64,000 nucleotides of DNA from Sinosporangium album. Lineage in GTDB: Bacteria; Actinomycetota; Actinomycetes; Streptosporangiales; Streptosporangiaceae. How positions within the stretch are numbered: the stretch's first letter is position 1; each line of letters begins with the position of its first letter. The position numbers and the translations under genes were made by a program. The DNA lies in contig NZ_FNCN01000014.1 in NCBI RefSeq assembly GCF_900100605.1, positions 62,001-126,000 on the forward strand, read 5' to 3'. Below the pieces are notes generated by a model. The model saw nothing but the letters and a program-made list of their open reading frames with translations, did no database searches and had not been told where the DNA came from. Below, in pieces: positions 10,797 to 18,404 of this stretch.

Positions 10797-11306
10797 TCAA
10801 GCGAGATTCGGCACGTCGACTGCGATACCGAGCTGACGGCAAAGCGCGAGCTCGTCGTTCATGAACCACGCCTCACTCACGCGTCCCTCGGCAAGCCGGA
10901 AGATCGCGACCTCAAGAGTGTCCAACGGCGCTCCGGTCCCCTCTTGTCCCCAAAAGGGCCCGGTGTGGGTCCCGACGAGGCGAAAGACCGTCCACACGAC
11001 GTCGCCATGGGCGACGATATCGACCAACTCGTTACGGCGATCGCTGAACGAGTCCGCGTTGTATCCCGTGTGGGGGCGCGAATCGGCGTCTTCCAAGCCA
11101 GCGAGCTCAGCCAGGTTCAGCATGCCGAGCCGATGGCTCTTGTAATCCTTGGCCAGGAAGCGGCGCCGCGTCTCTTCTCCGAGTGGGCGCTGCTCGGCGA
11201 GGAACTCGCTGACGACGGCCAGGTTGCGCTCTTCCTCGTCCGTCTGATCGCGTCCCGTGCTGTGGGACCCGACCAGGCTCTGAGGCGCCACGGCCGGCGC
11301 GCTCAT
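10797..11306 (-). CDS. SnoaL-like / ester-cyclase-type protein
   Basis: 169 residues from the ATG at 11306, which overlaps the cupin gene's stop (ATGA). The pattern of an N-terminal helix with EFLAEQRP, a central YKSHRLGM segment, NELVDIVAHGDVVWTVFRL, then THTGPFWG, and a final strand pair (LEVAIFRLAEGRVSEAWFMND) is that of the SnoaL/NTF2-like fold of ester cyclases and related small-molecule proteins. Lying between transporter genes and coupled to a cupin, it probably acts on the imported compound or its product. Neither substrate nor reaction can be told from sequence. Confidence 0.7.
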   Translation of the reverse strand: MSAPAVAPQSLVGSHSTGRDQTDEEERNLAVVSEFLAEQRPLGEETRRRFLAKDYKSHRLGMLNLAELAGLEDADSRPHTGYNADSFSDRRNELVDIVAHGDVVWTVFRLVGTHTGPFWGQEGTGAPLDTLEVAIFRLAEGRVSEAWFMNDELALCRQLGIAVDVPNLA

Positions 11307-11665
11307 GTGGTCGTCCGCGTGATCGCCTGGACAGCCTCGTGAACCGCCGTCGGACTGATGCTGATCCAGGTCGAGCCCGCCGAGTGGGTCGGGGCGTGCC
11401 CCGGGGGCAGATAGAACAGCTCGCCCGGCCCGTAGACCTCCGGTTCGCGGTCCGCGAAGTAGTAGGTCGATGTACCCGTGATTTGGTAACCCCAGTGCGG
11501 GCACATGCAGCCATGCTCGCCGAGGGCTCTGCGGAACCGCTCCGTGGCGTCGGAGTCCTCCAGAGTCTCCTCGAAGGAGACAGTGACCCCCTCCCAACTG
11601 GCGCTCACGCACGAGTAGGTTCCCCGGCTGAACCGGGAGGCGTCGTCGATTCTGATCGATGGCAT
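11303..11665 (-). CDS. Cupin-fold protein
   Basis: 120 residues from the ATG at 11665, preceded by AAGGAG (AACAAGGAGATTTC). Strand-rich with CMCPHWGYQITG followed by PGELFYLPPGHAPTHSAG, the two-motif layout of small cupins; potential metal ligands are H and E/H residues in those motifs, not a full canonical set. Its stop overlaps the start of the SnoaL-like gene, indicating coupled expression. It could be a sensor or an enzyme for the transported compound (inference). Confidence 0.7.
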   Translation of the reverse strand: MPSIRIDDASRFSRGTYSCVSASWEGVTVSFEETLEDSDATERFRRALGEHGCMCPHWGYQITGTSTYYFADREPEVYGPGELFYLPPGHAPTHSAGSTWISISPTAVHEAVQAITRTTT

Positions 11666-11887
11666 GAAATCTCCTTGTTGTTGGGTGGAACTGCGGTGGC
11701 GCGGCGGTCGGGTTCGACCCCGCCGGGGGATGCGGCCTCGCCTGGTCAGCCGACGAGCGCACGTCAAACGGTCTTGGCAAAAATTTCGGTCTTCACGAGC
11801 GCCAACTCAGGCGACCGGGCCAGGCCCGTGCAGGAAGCGCTAGTTTCGGCTGATCGGATCCTGGCGAACAAGCAGCTGAAGGACCCC

Positions 11888-12817
11888 TCACCTGCCCTCC
11901 GTCCGCGGGTCAAGCACGTCCCGCAAGCCGTCGCCGACAAGGCTGAACGAGAGTGTCCACAGGAAGATCATCAGGCCGGGAAACGTCGAGCTCCACCACC
12001 AACCGGCGGTGATGCCCGATTGGCCGATGCTCACCAGGCGCCCCCATTCGGCCAGGCCTGCTTGGGACAGGCCCAGGAAGCTCAAGGTGGCGCCGAGCAG
12101 GACCACGCGTCCCATATCGAGCGTTGCCTGGACCGCTATGGGGGTCATCGAGTTCGGCAGGATGTCGCGCCGCACAATGTTGAAGCGGGAGTCCCCGATC
12201 GACCTCGCGGCCCGAACGTATCCTTCCTGACGGACCTGGATGATCCGGCTTCGCGCGATTCGTGCGTACCGGGGCCAGATGACCACACACAGTGCCAGGA
12301 TGATGTTGGTGAAGGACGGTCCGAGCAACGCGGCGATGGTCAGCGGAAAGATCAGTTCGGGCACCGAGAGGAAGACGTCCGCGATGCGCATCAGCACGCT
12401 GTCGACCTTGCCGCCGCTCATCCCTGCCACGCTGCCGACGAGAAGGCCCATCACGATCGCGATGCCCACGACGACGAACGACAACAACAGGGAGAGGCGG
12501 GAGCCCCACACGATCCCGTAGAGCATGTCGCCGCCCAGCACGTTGGTGCCCAAGGGGTGCCCCGGGGTGCCCGGCGGCATGTTGGCAGCCACTAGGTCTC
12601 GCGGCATCTGGTAGGTACCCGTCGGGTTTTCCGGCACCAGGAGGGGAGCAAGTGCCGCCAGCAGCAGCATCAAGAAGATGATGCCCATTCCGATCGCCGT
12701 GGCCGGGTTACGAAGCATCTGTCCCGCAAGGGAAGCCACCCGGCGGGCACGAACGGTGGCTCCATAGCCCCACCTCGGGGCCGACCGTACGGCGGTGGAT
12801 TCGACGAACTGGCTCAT
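11888..12817 (-). CDS. Oligopeptide/dipeptide ABC transporter permease (DppC/OppC-like)
   Basis: 309 residues from the ATG at 12817 (AAGGAAGCG upstream), 2 bases after the preceding permease gene. An N-terminal OppC-type helix (AIGMGIIFLMLLLAALAPLLV) is followed by HPLGTNVLGGDMLYGIVWGSR and five further helices. The cytoplasmic EAA loop, which contacts the ATPases, reads YVRAARSIGDSRFNIVRRDILPN. It forms the membrane channel with the DppB-like partner. A 222-base gap separates it from the cupin gene. Confidence 0.95.
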   Translation of the reverse strand: MSQFVESTAVRSAPRWGYGATVRARRVASLAGQMLRNPATAIGMGIIFLMLLLAALAPLLVPENPTGTYQMPRDLVAANMPPGTPGHPLGTNVLGGDMLYGIVWGSRLSLLLSFVVVGIAIVMGLLVGSVAGMSGGKVDSVLMRIADVFLSVPELIFPLTIAALLGPSFTNIILALCVVIWPRYARIARSRIIQVRQEGYVRAARSIGDSRFNIVRRDILPNSMTPIAVQATLDMGRVVLLGATLSFLGLSQAGLAEWGRLVSIGQSGITAGWWWSSTFPGLMIFLWTLSFSLVGDGLRDVLDPRTEGR

Positions 12818-12819
12818 GT

Positions 12820-13833
12820 TCAATCGCTTCCTTGAAGACTGATTCGCGGGTCCAGGCGGGCACACGCCAGGTCGACCATCAGGTTGACCAGGAGGAAGGA
12901 CACGCTGAGAAACAGCACATAGCCCAAGATCGTGGCGTCATCACCGGCCAGCACGGCCTGAGCCATCCATCTGCCCAAGCCTGGCCACTGGAAGATCGTC
13001 TCCACGACAACTGCGCCTTCGAGGAGAGCCCCGACCGCGAGACCGATTACGGTCACCGTGGGCACCAGGGCATTGCGCCGGGCGTGCCGACGGATGACGA
13101 TCCGCTCCGGGAGGCCCTTGGCCCGGGCGGCGTCCACGTAGTCTCGACCGAGTTCGTCAACCAATGACGACCGCATCATCCGCACGATCATCGCGGCGGC
13201 GACATATCCGAGGACGATGCTGGGTAGCGCCAGGTGCCAGATGGCATCCAGAAAAGTGGTAAGGTTTCCAGCCAGCAGAGAGTCCACGGTGTACAGCCCC
13301 GTGGGATGCGGGATGCTCTCCCACAGGGCAATGTCGTATCTGCCATTGGGGAACCACTTGAGCCACGCCCAGAAGACGATCAACATCATGAGCCCGAACC
13401 AGAAGTTGGGCAGGCTCGCCCCGGCGACCGAGAAGACCCGGGCGAACTGGTCAGGGGGCTTGTTCCGACGTCGCGCAGCGAACGTCCCAAGCCAAATCCC
13501 CAGGCCGACAGCCACCACTCCCGCCGCCAGTGCCAGTTCGATCGTGGCAGCCCACTTTTCGGGGTAGACCTCCATGACCGGGGCCGATGCGGCGCCGGAC
13601 CAACCGAGGTCACCTTGGAGCACGCCCCGCAGCCAGTAGATGTATTGCATGGGGAGAGGATCGTCGAGGTGGAAGCGCTCGTTGAGTGCCGCTACCTCCG
13701 CCTTCGTCATGCCGGGCTCCAGGTAGATTCCGATCGGCGACCCGCCAACCCGGACGAGCACGAACACCAGCATGGTGACGGCCAACATCACGAACGGTAA
13801 CGCGATGAGTCGGCGAATTATGTACTGACGCAT
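12820..13833 (-). CDS. Oligopeptide/dipeptide ABC transporter permease (DppB/OppB-like)
   Basis: 337 residues. The N-terminus MRQYIIRRLIALPFVMLAVT and the periplasmic motif near residue 50 (LNERFHLDDPLPMQYIYWL) are typical of DppB. Six helices are visible, with an EAA loop (YVDAARAKGLPERIVIRRHA) near residue 235. It is the second gene of the leftward operon, 26 bases downstream of the binding-protein gene. Confidence 0.95.
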   Translation of the reverse strand: MRQYIIRRLIALPFVMLAVTMLVFVLVRVGGSPIGIYLEPGMTKAEVAALNERFHLDDPLPMQYIYWLRGVLQGDLGWSGAASAPVMEVYPEKWAATIELALAAGVVAVGLGIWLGTFAARRRNKPPDQFARVFSVAGASLPNFWFGLMMLIVFWAWLKWFPNGRYDIALWESIPHPTGLYTVDSLLAGNLTTFLDAIWHLALPSIVLGYVAAAMIVRMMRSSLVDELGRDYVDAARAKGLPERIVIRRHARRNALVPTVTVIGLAVGALLEGAVVVETIFQWPGLGRWMAQAVLAGDDATILGYVLFLSVSFLLVNLMVDLACARLDPRISLQGSD

Positions 13834-13859
13834 GGCCCTGTGACCTGCTTCCCTGTGGC

Positions 13860-15620
13860 TTACCTTGCGGAGGGCTTAGCGGGCTTGTCGTACAGCGCCC
13901 ACCGCAAGCTGGGCCGGGGCCAGAGCGGGTTCGACGTCACGCCCGTCACCCAGTTCCCGTGAGCCATCGGCAGCGACTCCTGTGCCGTGATGATCCACAT
14001 CGCTTCGTCGTACTGCAGTTTCGACAACTCTCCGTACAGCTTCGCCTGACGATCCGGGTCGGGCGACGTGCTCGCTTCCTCGCACAGGGCGGCGACCCTG
14101 TCAGGGTCGGAGTAGCCGTTGCGGAAGCCACCAACCTGACCCCACTTGCCGTCGGGGTGGGCCTGGTCCGCCGCGTAGTCCGCTGGGGCAGTAAGCCCAG
14201 GGCTGGTGTATGACCACATCGCGGCGGGGATCGGGTCCTCGGCCATCATCTTGTCGAAGGTGGTCTCGGGGACGGATAGCACCTGTACGTGGAACTTCGG
14301 GTTGAGCTTCTCGATTGCGTCCTTCAACGCCAGGGCGGCGCCGTTGAACGGCGCGGCGGTCCCGTCGACGAGGATGGACATCGTGAATCCGCGGTCCCAC
14401 CAGCCGCTCTCCCGGAACAGCTTCTCCGCCATGCTCAGGTCGGTGTTGTACATCCCGGCGTTCGGATCGTGGCCGAACATCCCCTTGGGCAATACGAATC
14501 CGGCCCGTTCGGCGAAGCCGCTCAGCACGCCGGCGATGTAGTCGTTGTAGGGAAAGGTGTAGTTGAATGCCTTCCTGACTCGGACGTCTTGGAAGAAGTC
14601 CGCCGGGATGTCGTCACCCTTGGGGAGGCTCGAGGGGTCGATTTTCATGTTGAAGCCGAGTTGGTTGAGCTGCAGGCCCGGCGTGGACGTATCGACGGTG
14701 ATGTCGCTCTGGCCCCGCACCGTCGCGACCCTGTCGGCCGACATGCTGATGATGTCGGCCGCCTTGGCCTGCAACTCGGTCGCCTGCTCCGCCACGGCGA
14801 CCTTGAGTAGCACCGGAAGGCGCGCCGGCTGACCCCAGTAGTCCTCGTTGATCTCGAAGGACAGGTGGGCACCAGAGACCCATTCCTTGAGCTTGTATGG
14901 TCCGCTGCTGGCGATATTCCTGGTCATCCACGGGTTCGGCTGCCCGGCGACCACGCCACCGTTCTTCTCCACGACCGCCGGGTTCACCACGCTCGCGAGT
15001 GGCGAGGCTGCGATCGAGCGGAGGAACGACCCATCTGGTTCAGAGAGAGCCACCTGAAAGGTGTGGTCGTCCAGCGCAGTCATCTGCCGGATCTTGGCCA
15101 TGCGATCAGCCCCGCTCTCCGGCAGGTTCATCTCCATGACCCGTTCCCAGGAGTACTTCACTGAATCGGCGGTCAAGGGGCTGCCGTCGTGGAACTTGAC
15201 GTCCTTCCGCAGCGGGAACGTGTAGGTCAGTCCGTCCTTGGAGATCAGCCCGTTGTCCGTCGTGGGGACCTCGACAGCCAGGCTCGGCACGAGATCCGAG
15301 GACTTTGCCGGGATGTCCACCAAGCGGTCGTAGACGTTGAAGACAGCGTTCGACCCGATGTCTGTCGCGCTCACTTGGGCGGGGTCCAGCGAGGCCGGCT
15401 GCTCCTTGTCCGCGATCACAAGGGTGCCCGCGTTGGGTATCCCTTCCCCAGTGCCGCTGGGGGCGCACGCCGTGAGCAGCGAGGTAGCCAGCACCACCCC
15501 GAGGAAGCCCCGGCGCCTCGGCGACCACTCCCGGAGCGCGCGTCCCAGCGCGTGCCCCGCCGCTGCGTGACCGGCGTGGGCTGCGGCCTGACGACCTCCG
15601 TCGTCGTCGCTGTGCTTCAT
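13860..15620 (-). CDS. ABC transporter substrate-binding lipoprotein (SBP family 5)
   Basis: 586 residues from the ATG at 15620 (CAGGAAGG upstream). A long Ala/His/Gly-rich leader with an RRR patch precedes the hydrophobic region and lipobox LLTAC (about residue 52), so the mature protein is a membrane-anchored lipoprotein. The body shows SBP_bac_5 landmarks: LDPAQVS, YDRLV, GLTYTFPLRKDVKFHDGSPL, DSVKYSWERV and a C-terminal YGELSKLQYDEAMWI. It captures the substrate for the two permeases. Family 5 proteins bind peptides, nickel or various small solutes; nothing here fixes which. First gene of the operon. Confidence 0.94.
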   Translation of the reverse strand: MKHSDDDGGRQAAAHAGHAAAGHALGRALREWSPRRRGFLGVVLATSLLTACAPSGTGEGIPNAGTLVIADKEQPASLDPAQVSATDIGSNAVFNVYDRLVDIPAKSSDLVPSLAVEVPTTDNGLISKDGLTYTFPLRKDVKFHDGSPLTADSVKYSWERVMEMNLPESGADRMAKIRQMTALDDHTFQVALSEPDGSFLRSIAASPLASVVNPAVVEKNGGVVAGQPNPWMTRNIASSGPYKLKEWVSGAHLSFEINEDYWGQPARLPVLLKVAVAEQATELQAKAADIISMSADRVATVRGQSDITVDTSTPGLQLNQLGFNMKIDPSSLPKGDDIPADFFQDVRVRKAFNYTFPYNDYIAGVLSGFAERAGFVLPKGMFGHDPNAGMYNTDLSMAEKLFRESGWWDRGFTMSILVDGTAAPFNGAALALKDAIEKLNPKFHVQVLSVPETTFDKMMAEDPIPAAMWSYTSPGLTAPADYAADQAHPDGKWGQVGGFRNGYSDPDRVAALCEEASTSPDPDRQAKLYGELSKLQYDEAMWIITAQESLPMAHGNWVTGVTSNPLWPRPSLRWALYDKPAKPSAR

Positions 15621-15724
15621 GAGCAAGCCTTCCTGCGTAAGTCCGTCGTAGACCAGACGAAGACGCTGATGTATGCCCCCGAGAAGTCGGACATTAAGGC
15701 CTGTAGCAGAATTGGTCAAGCCAC

Positions 15725-15781
15725 TATCCACTGTCCAGTATCCACTGTCCAGTAACCATGTTAAGCTCAGTGAGTGGTTAC
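15725..15781. promoter_or_regulatory. Operator/promoter region between SBP and gntR genes
   Basis: A perfect tandem duplication of TATCCACTGTCCAG (15725-15738 and 15739-15752) is followed by the inverted repeat GTAACCA (15752-15758) and TGGTTAC (15775-15781), the second arm covering the gntR start codon. The region is A/T-rich and lies between divergent genes, so it is the probable site through which the GntR protein controls the transporter operon and itself. Confidence 0.65.
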
Positions 15782-16481
15782 CAAGGAGCCGTCATACGGA
15801 CTGACTGCCATCGCCCGGATGGACCTGTTTCGCACCGTCTTGGAGCGCATCGAGCAGTACATCGCCCTGAACGACCTTCAGCCTGGAGATCGGCTCCCGG
15901 GCGATCGAGACCTGGCCAGCCAGCTGGGCGTTAGCCGGCCCGTCGTGCGGCAGGCGCTCAAGGTGTTCGAGGGGCTCGGTCGGGTCGAAGCGCGGCAGGG
16001 CAGCGGCACCTTCATTCGGGACGCTGCACACGGCGTGGCCGCTCGCGAGATGCTTTATGGACTGACCATCGACCAAGACCTCGTCGACAAGTTGCTGCGC
16101 GTCCGGATCGCTATCGAGCTCCAGGTTCTCAGGGAGACTTGTGAACGGGTCGGCCCGGACGAACTTGCGTCGTTGCGCCGCACCCTCGCGGAGGTCAAAC
16201 CCGAGGACATCAACGAGCCCACCGAGCCCCGTCTCTTCCTGGCTTTCGAGGCCGCGTTGGGGCAGATCTGTGGCAATGAAGTGCTCTGGCGCATCCAGGC
16301 GCTGGTCCACCAGATCTGGATCGAGGCGCAACTGTCGTTGGGAGAGTTCTCGGCCCGCGCGTCTCGTGTGCACGACGAGCACACCGACATCCTGCGCGCC
16401 CTCGAGGGTGGCTATCACGAGAAGGCGATGCTGCTTTTCGAGCAGCACCTGCGGGGCCTCAGAGCTGACTCAGCACTCTAG
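15774..16481 (+). CDS. GntR-family regulator, FadR subfamily
   Basis: 235 residues with a GTG start inside the inverted repeat. Winged helix at about 15-85 (LQPGDRLPGDRDLASQLGVSRPVVRQALKVFEGLG, then VEARQGSGTFI), followed by an all-helical FCD/FadR-type effector domain with VRIAIELQVLRETCERV and HDEHTDILRAL, whose histidines usually bind a metal that contacts the effector. Divergent from the transporter operon and followed at once by the deaminase gene, it is the likely local repressor responding to the imported compound or a breakdown product. Confidence 0.93.
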   Translation: MVTKEPSYGLTAIARMDLFRTVLERIEQYIALNDLQPGDRLPGDRDLASQLGVSRPVVRQALKVFEGLGRVEARQGSGTFIRDAAHGVAAREMLYGLTIDQDLVDKLLRVRIAIELQVLRETCERVGPDELASLRRTLAEVKPEDINEPTEPRLFLAFEAALGQICGNEVLWRIQALVHQIWIEAQLSLGEFSARASRVHDEHTDILRALEGGYHEKAMLLFEQHLRGLRADSAL

Positions 16482-16488
16482 ACAGGTG

Positions 16489-17022
16489 ATGGACATGGAG
16501 CTGATCGAGCAAACAATCGCGCTGGCACGCCGGAATGTAGACGATGGCGGCCGCCCGTTTGCCTGCATCATCGCGCGGGGTGACGAAGTGTTAGCCGCCA
16601 GCCCCAACTTGGTTGCCCAGACTCACGACCCCACCGCACATGCCGAGGTCGTAGCCATCCGCGAGGCCTGTCGCAAGCTCGGCACCGAGCACCTGGTTGG
16701 ATGTGACGTCTATGTGATGGCGCATCCCTGCCCGATGTGTCTGGGCGCCTTGTACTACGCGAGTCCCGATCGGGTGCTCTTCCTCACGACGCGCGCCGCC
16801 TACTCCCACCACTACACCGATGACAGGAAATACTTCACGTTGTCGACGTTCTACGAAGAGTTCTCCAAGCCCTGGCAGAGCAGGAATCTGCCGATGATCC
16901 ACGTCGAGGACGAGCGGGCGCTCGACGTCTACCGGCGCTGGGAAGCACTCAACGACGCAAGTAAGCACGCTGGTCGTCGAGGCGCCGACACCGTGCCGAC
17001 GACGCTCGTAAGCGAGCCATAG
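16489..17022 (+). CDS. Zinc-dependent nucleoside/base deaminase (CMP/dCMP deaminase fold)
   Basis: 177 residues from ATG 16489 (ATG 16495 also fits a CAGGTG site). The catalytic HAEVVA (about 47-52) and the zinc motif PCPMC (about 82-86) are both present, followed by LGALYYASPDRVLF. The length and this arrangement resemble guanine deaminase (GuaD) and related nucleoside deaminases. A long C-terminal segment (YFTLSTFYEEFSKPW) is characteristic of neither tRNA nor cytidine deaminases that I know. It starts 7 bases after gntR and is probably co-transcribed, suggesting a purine- or pyrimidine-like substrate for the island (inference). Confidence 0.88.
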   Translation: MDMELIEQTIALARRNVDDGGRPFACIIARGDEVLAASPNLVAQTHDPTAHAEVVAIREACRKLGTEHLVGCDVYVMAHPCPMCLGALYYASPDRVLFLTTRAAYSHHYTDDRKYFTLSTFYEEFSKPWQSRNLPMIHVEDERALDVYRRWEALNDASKHAGRRGADTVPTTLVSEP

Positions 17023-17702
17023 GGACGATCGAAGACGAGGTCGGACCTGTGAGGAGCAGCTTGTTGTTCGGGTGCAGACCACCGCCTCGCCGGGGGAGGC
17101 GGTGGGAACCCTCTCATCAGGACGTTCTCCTGGACCTGCGAAGGATCAAGCTCAGACCGTGTCGGTGCGCGTAGGAACTGACCTTGCGCCGCAACCGAAG
17201 ACTGCTCTCGTGACTGATCCGTGTGTCATCGACCGGGGACTTCGGGTCGGGTGGCAGCCGAGCTTGAGCATGGCGATGGCGGGGAGTGTCATGAATTAGG
17301 CGGGAACTTCACCGGAAGGGACACCTGATGACGATCCAGAAGACTCACTCTCTCGAGACGGTGGGCCGCGTGTCGCTTGCCGCCGGCGGGGAGGCCGCGG
17401 ACGGTGCGGACATGAGGAGAACGCAGGAGTCCGTGGACGGGCTGAGCCTGGACCTGCTGGACGCGCTGACGCTGCTGGCCCAGGACAGGGTCCGCGGCGG
17501 CGGGCTGAGACTGGTCCGTCGACGCCCACGTGGTAGCCGACCCCCGCGCTGGGGATCCAACGGGCCCGGACCTCGTACTGCACACCGCCGCCGGCCCGGA
17601 ATCCCGCCCACACGGTGACGGTGAACGCCAGGTCGACCGCGGCCGTCGCGACCCAGAGGGAAAGGACGACGCCGTGGGGGAGGGTACGCGGGAGGCGCAG
17701 CA
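17023..17702. other. Junk-like region between deaminase and transposase remnant
   Basis: 680 bases with no gene I am sure of. It contains a short forward ORF with a good ribosome site (17328-17618) and mixed-frame sequence leading into the truncated transposase. A GC-rich hairpin (CCGCCTCGCC, loop, GGGGAGGCGG) at 17088-17103 may end the gntR-deaminase transcript. Confidence 0.45.
17328..17618 (+). CDS. Small unidentified ORF
   Basis: 96 residues with GGAAGGG 8 bases before the ATG. The first 60 residues are plausible protein (acidic, then LDLLDALTLLAQD), after which the sequence becomes Arg/Pro-rich and looks out of frame. It may be the start of a gene whose rest was lost when the island formed, or chance. 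No family recognised. Confidence 0.25.
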   Translation: MTIQKTHSLETVGRVSLAAGGEAADGADMRRTQESVDGLSLDLLDALTLLAQDRVRGGGLRLVRRRPRGSRPPRWGSNGPGPRTAHRRRPGIPPTR

Positions 17703-18198
17703 GTTCGAGGGCGTGATCTGGCGGTTCAGCACTGGAGCGCAGTGGCGGGAGATGCCGGCTGGGTTCGGCGCCTGGCCGACCGTGCACAACCGTTTCAGGC
17801 AGTGGCGGGATGCCGGTGTCTTCGAAGCCCTGCCAGAGGCGCTGATCGCCGAGGCGGCGAAGCTGGGCCGGGTGGACCTATCCCTGGTCAGCGTGGATTC
17901 CACCACTGTCCGGGCCCACCACGACGCGGCCGGGACACACCTCGATCCGGACGTGCTGACCGCCTTGGAGAAGGCCGCCGCCGAAGAGGAGAAGGCCCGC
18001 CGAAAGGGGGCGGCCCGGAAGGACAGGACGGGCGGGACGCCGAAAGCGACCCGGAGCGGGAAGAACGCCGGCGCGCCCGGCGACGGCGCGGGCTCCGCCT
18101 GAAGGCCGCCCTGCTCGGCCGCTCGCGCGGCGGGCAGACCAGCAAGATCCACCTGGCCGGCGTCCGCGGGTGCCGCCCGCTGTCCCTGCTCCTGACGG
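17703..18198 (+). pseudogene. IS5-family transposase remnant, truncated and frameshifted
   Basis: The residues GVIWRFSTGAQWREMP, HNRFRQWRDAGVFEAL and LSLVSVDSTTVRAHHDAAG are typical of IS5-family DDE transposases; the D in VDSTT is the first catalytic Asp. The N-terminus is missing, a frame change occurs near 18010-18060, and the sequence resumes in the next frame as LRLKAALLGRSRGG and SKIHLAG, ending in SLLLTA exactly where the right 216-bp repeat begins. The second and third catalytic residues are lost, so the element is dead. No terminal inverted repeats are visible. Confidence 0.85.
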
Positions 18199-18404
18199 CG
18201 CCCGAGGCCGCACCGCGAGGTGCGGCCGAGGCCGAACCGGCCCGCTCCGGCGCCGGGGGAGTCGTTCGAATTGCATTCCCCAACCGAAACCGCCCGGCGG
18301 AATACCCTTCCGCCGGGCGGTTCGTTGTTTCGGTCCGTCGTTCGCGGCGGTGAAAACGACCCGCGCGGCCGTGGCGCCCTAGGAGACCCGGCTCTTCGGC
18401 GCGG
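18189..18404. repeat. 216-bp direct repeat, right copy
   Basis: Same sequence and orientation as 7591-7806 (offset 10598, four mismatches). Its first ten bases are also the end of the transposase homology; its last part is the 3' end of the metallopeptidase gene and that gene's terminator (stem 18288-18322). The natural attachment to an intact gene suggests this is the original copy and the left one the duplicate. Confidence 0.95.
18288..18322 (-). terminator. Terminator of the metallopeptidase gene (in right repeat)
   Basis: Perfect 15-bp stem with a 5-base loop about 55 bases beyond the stop codon of the leftward gene; on that strand the stem is followed by TTTCGGTT. Identical to the hairpin in the left repeat. 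Confidence 0.75.

Noticed and set aside
16141-17022. Long ORF starting inside gntR as the full deaminase
   Set aside because: The first 116 codons are an out-of-frame reading of gntR; deaminase homology starts at about 16489.
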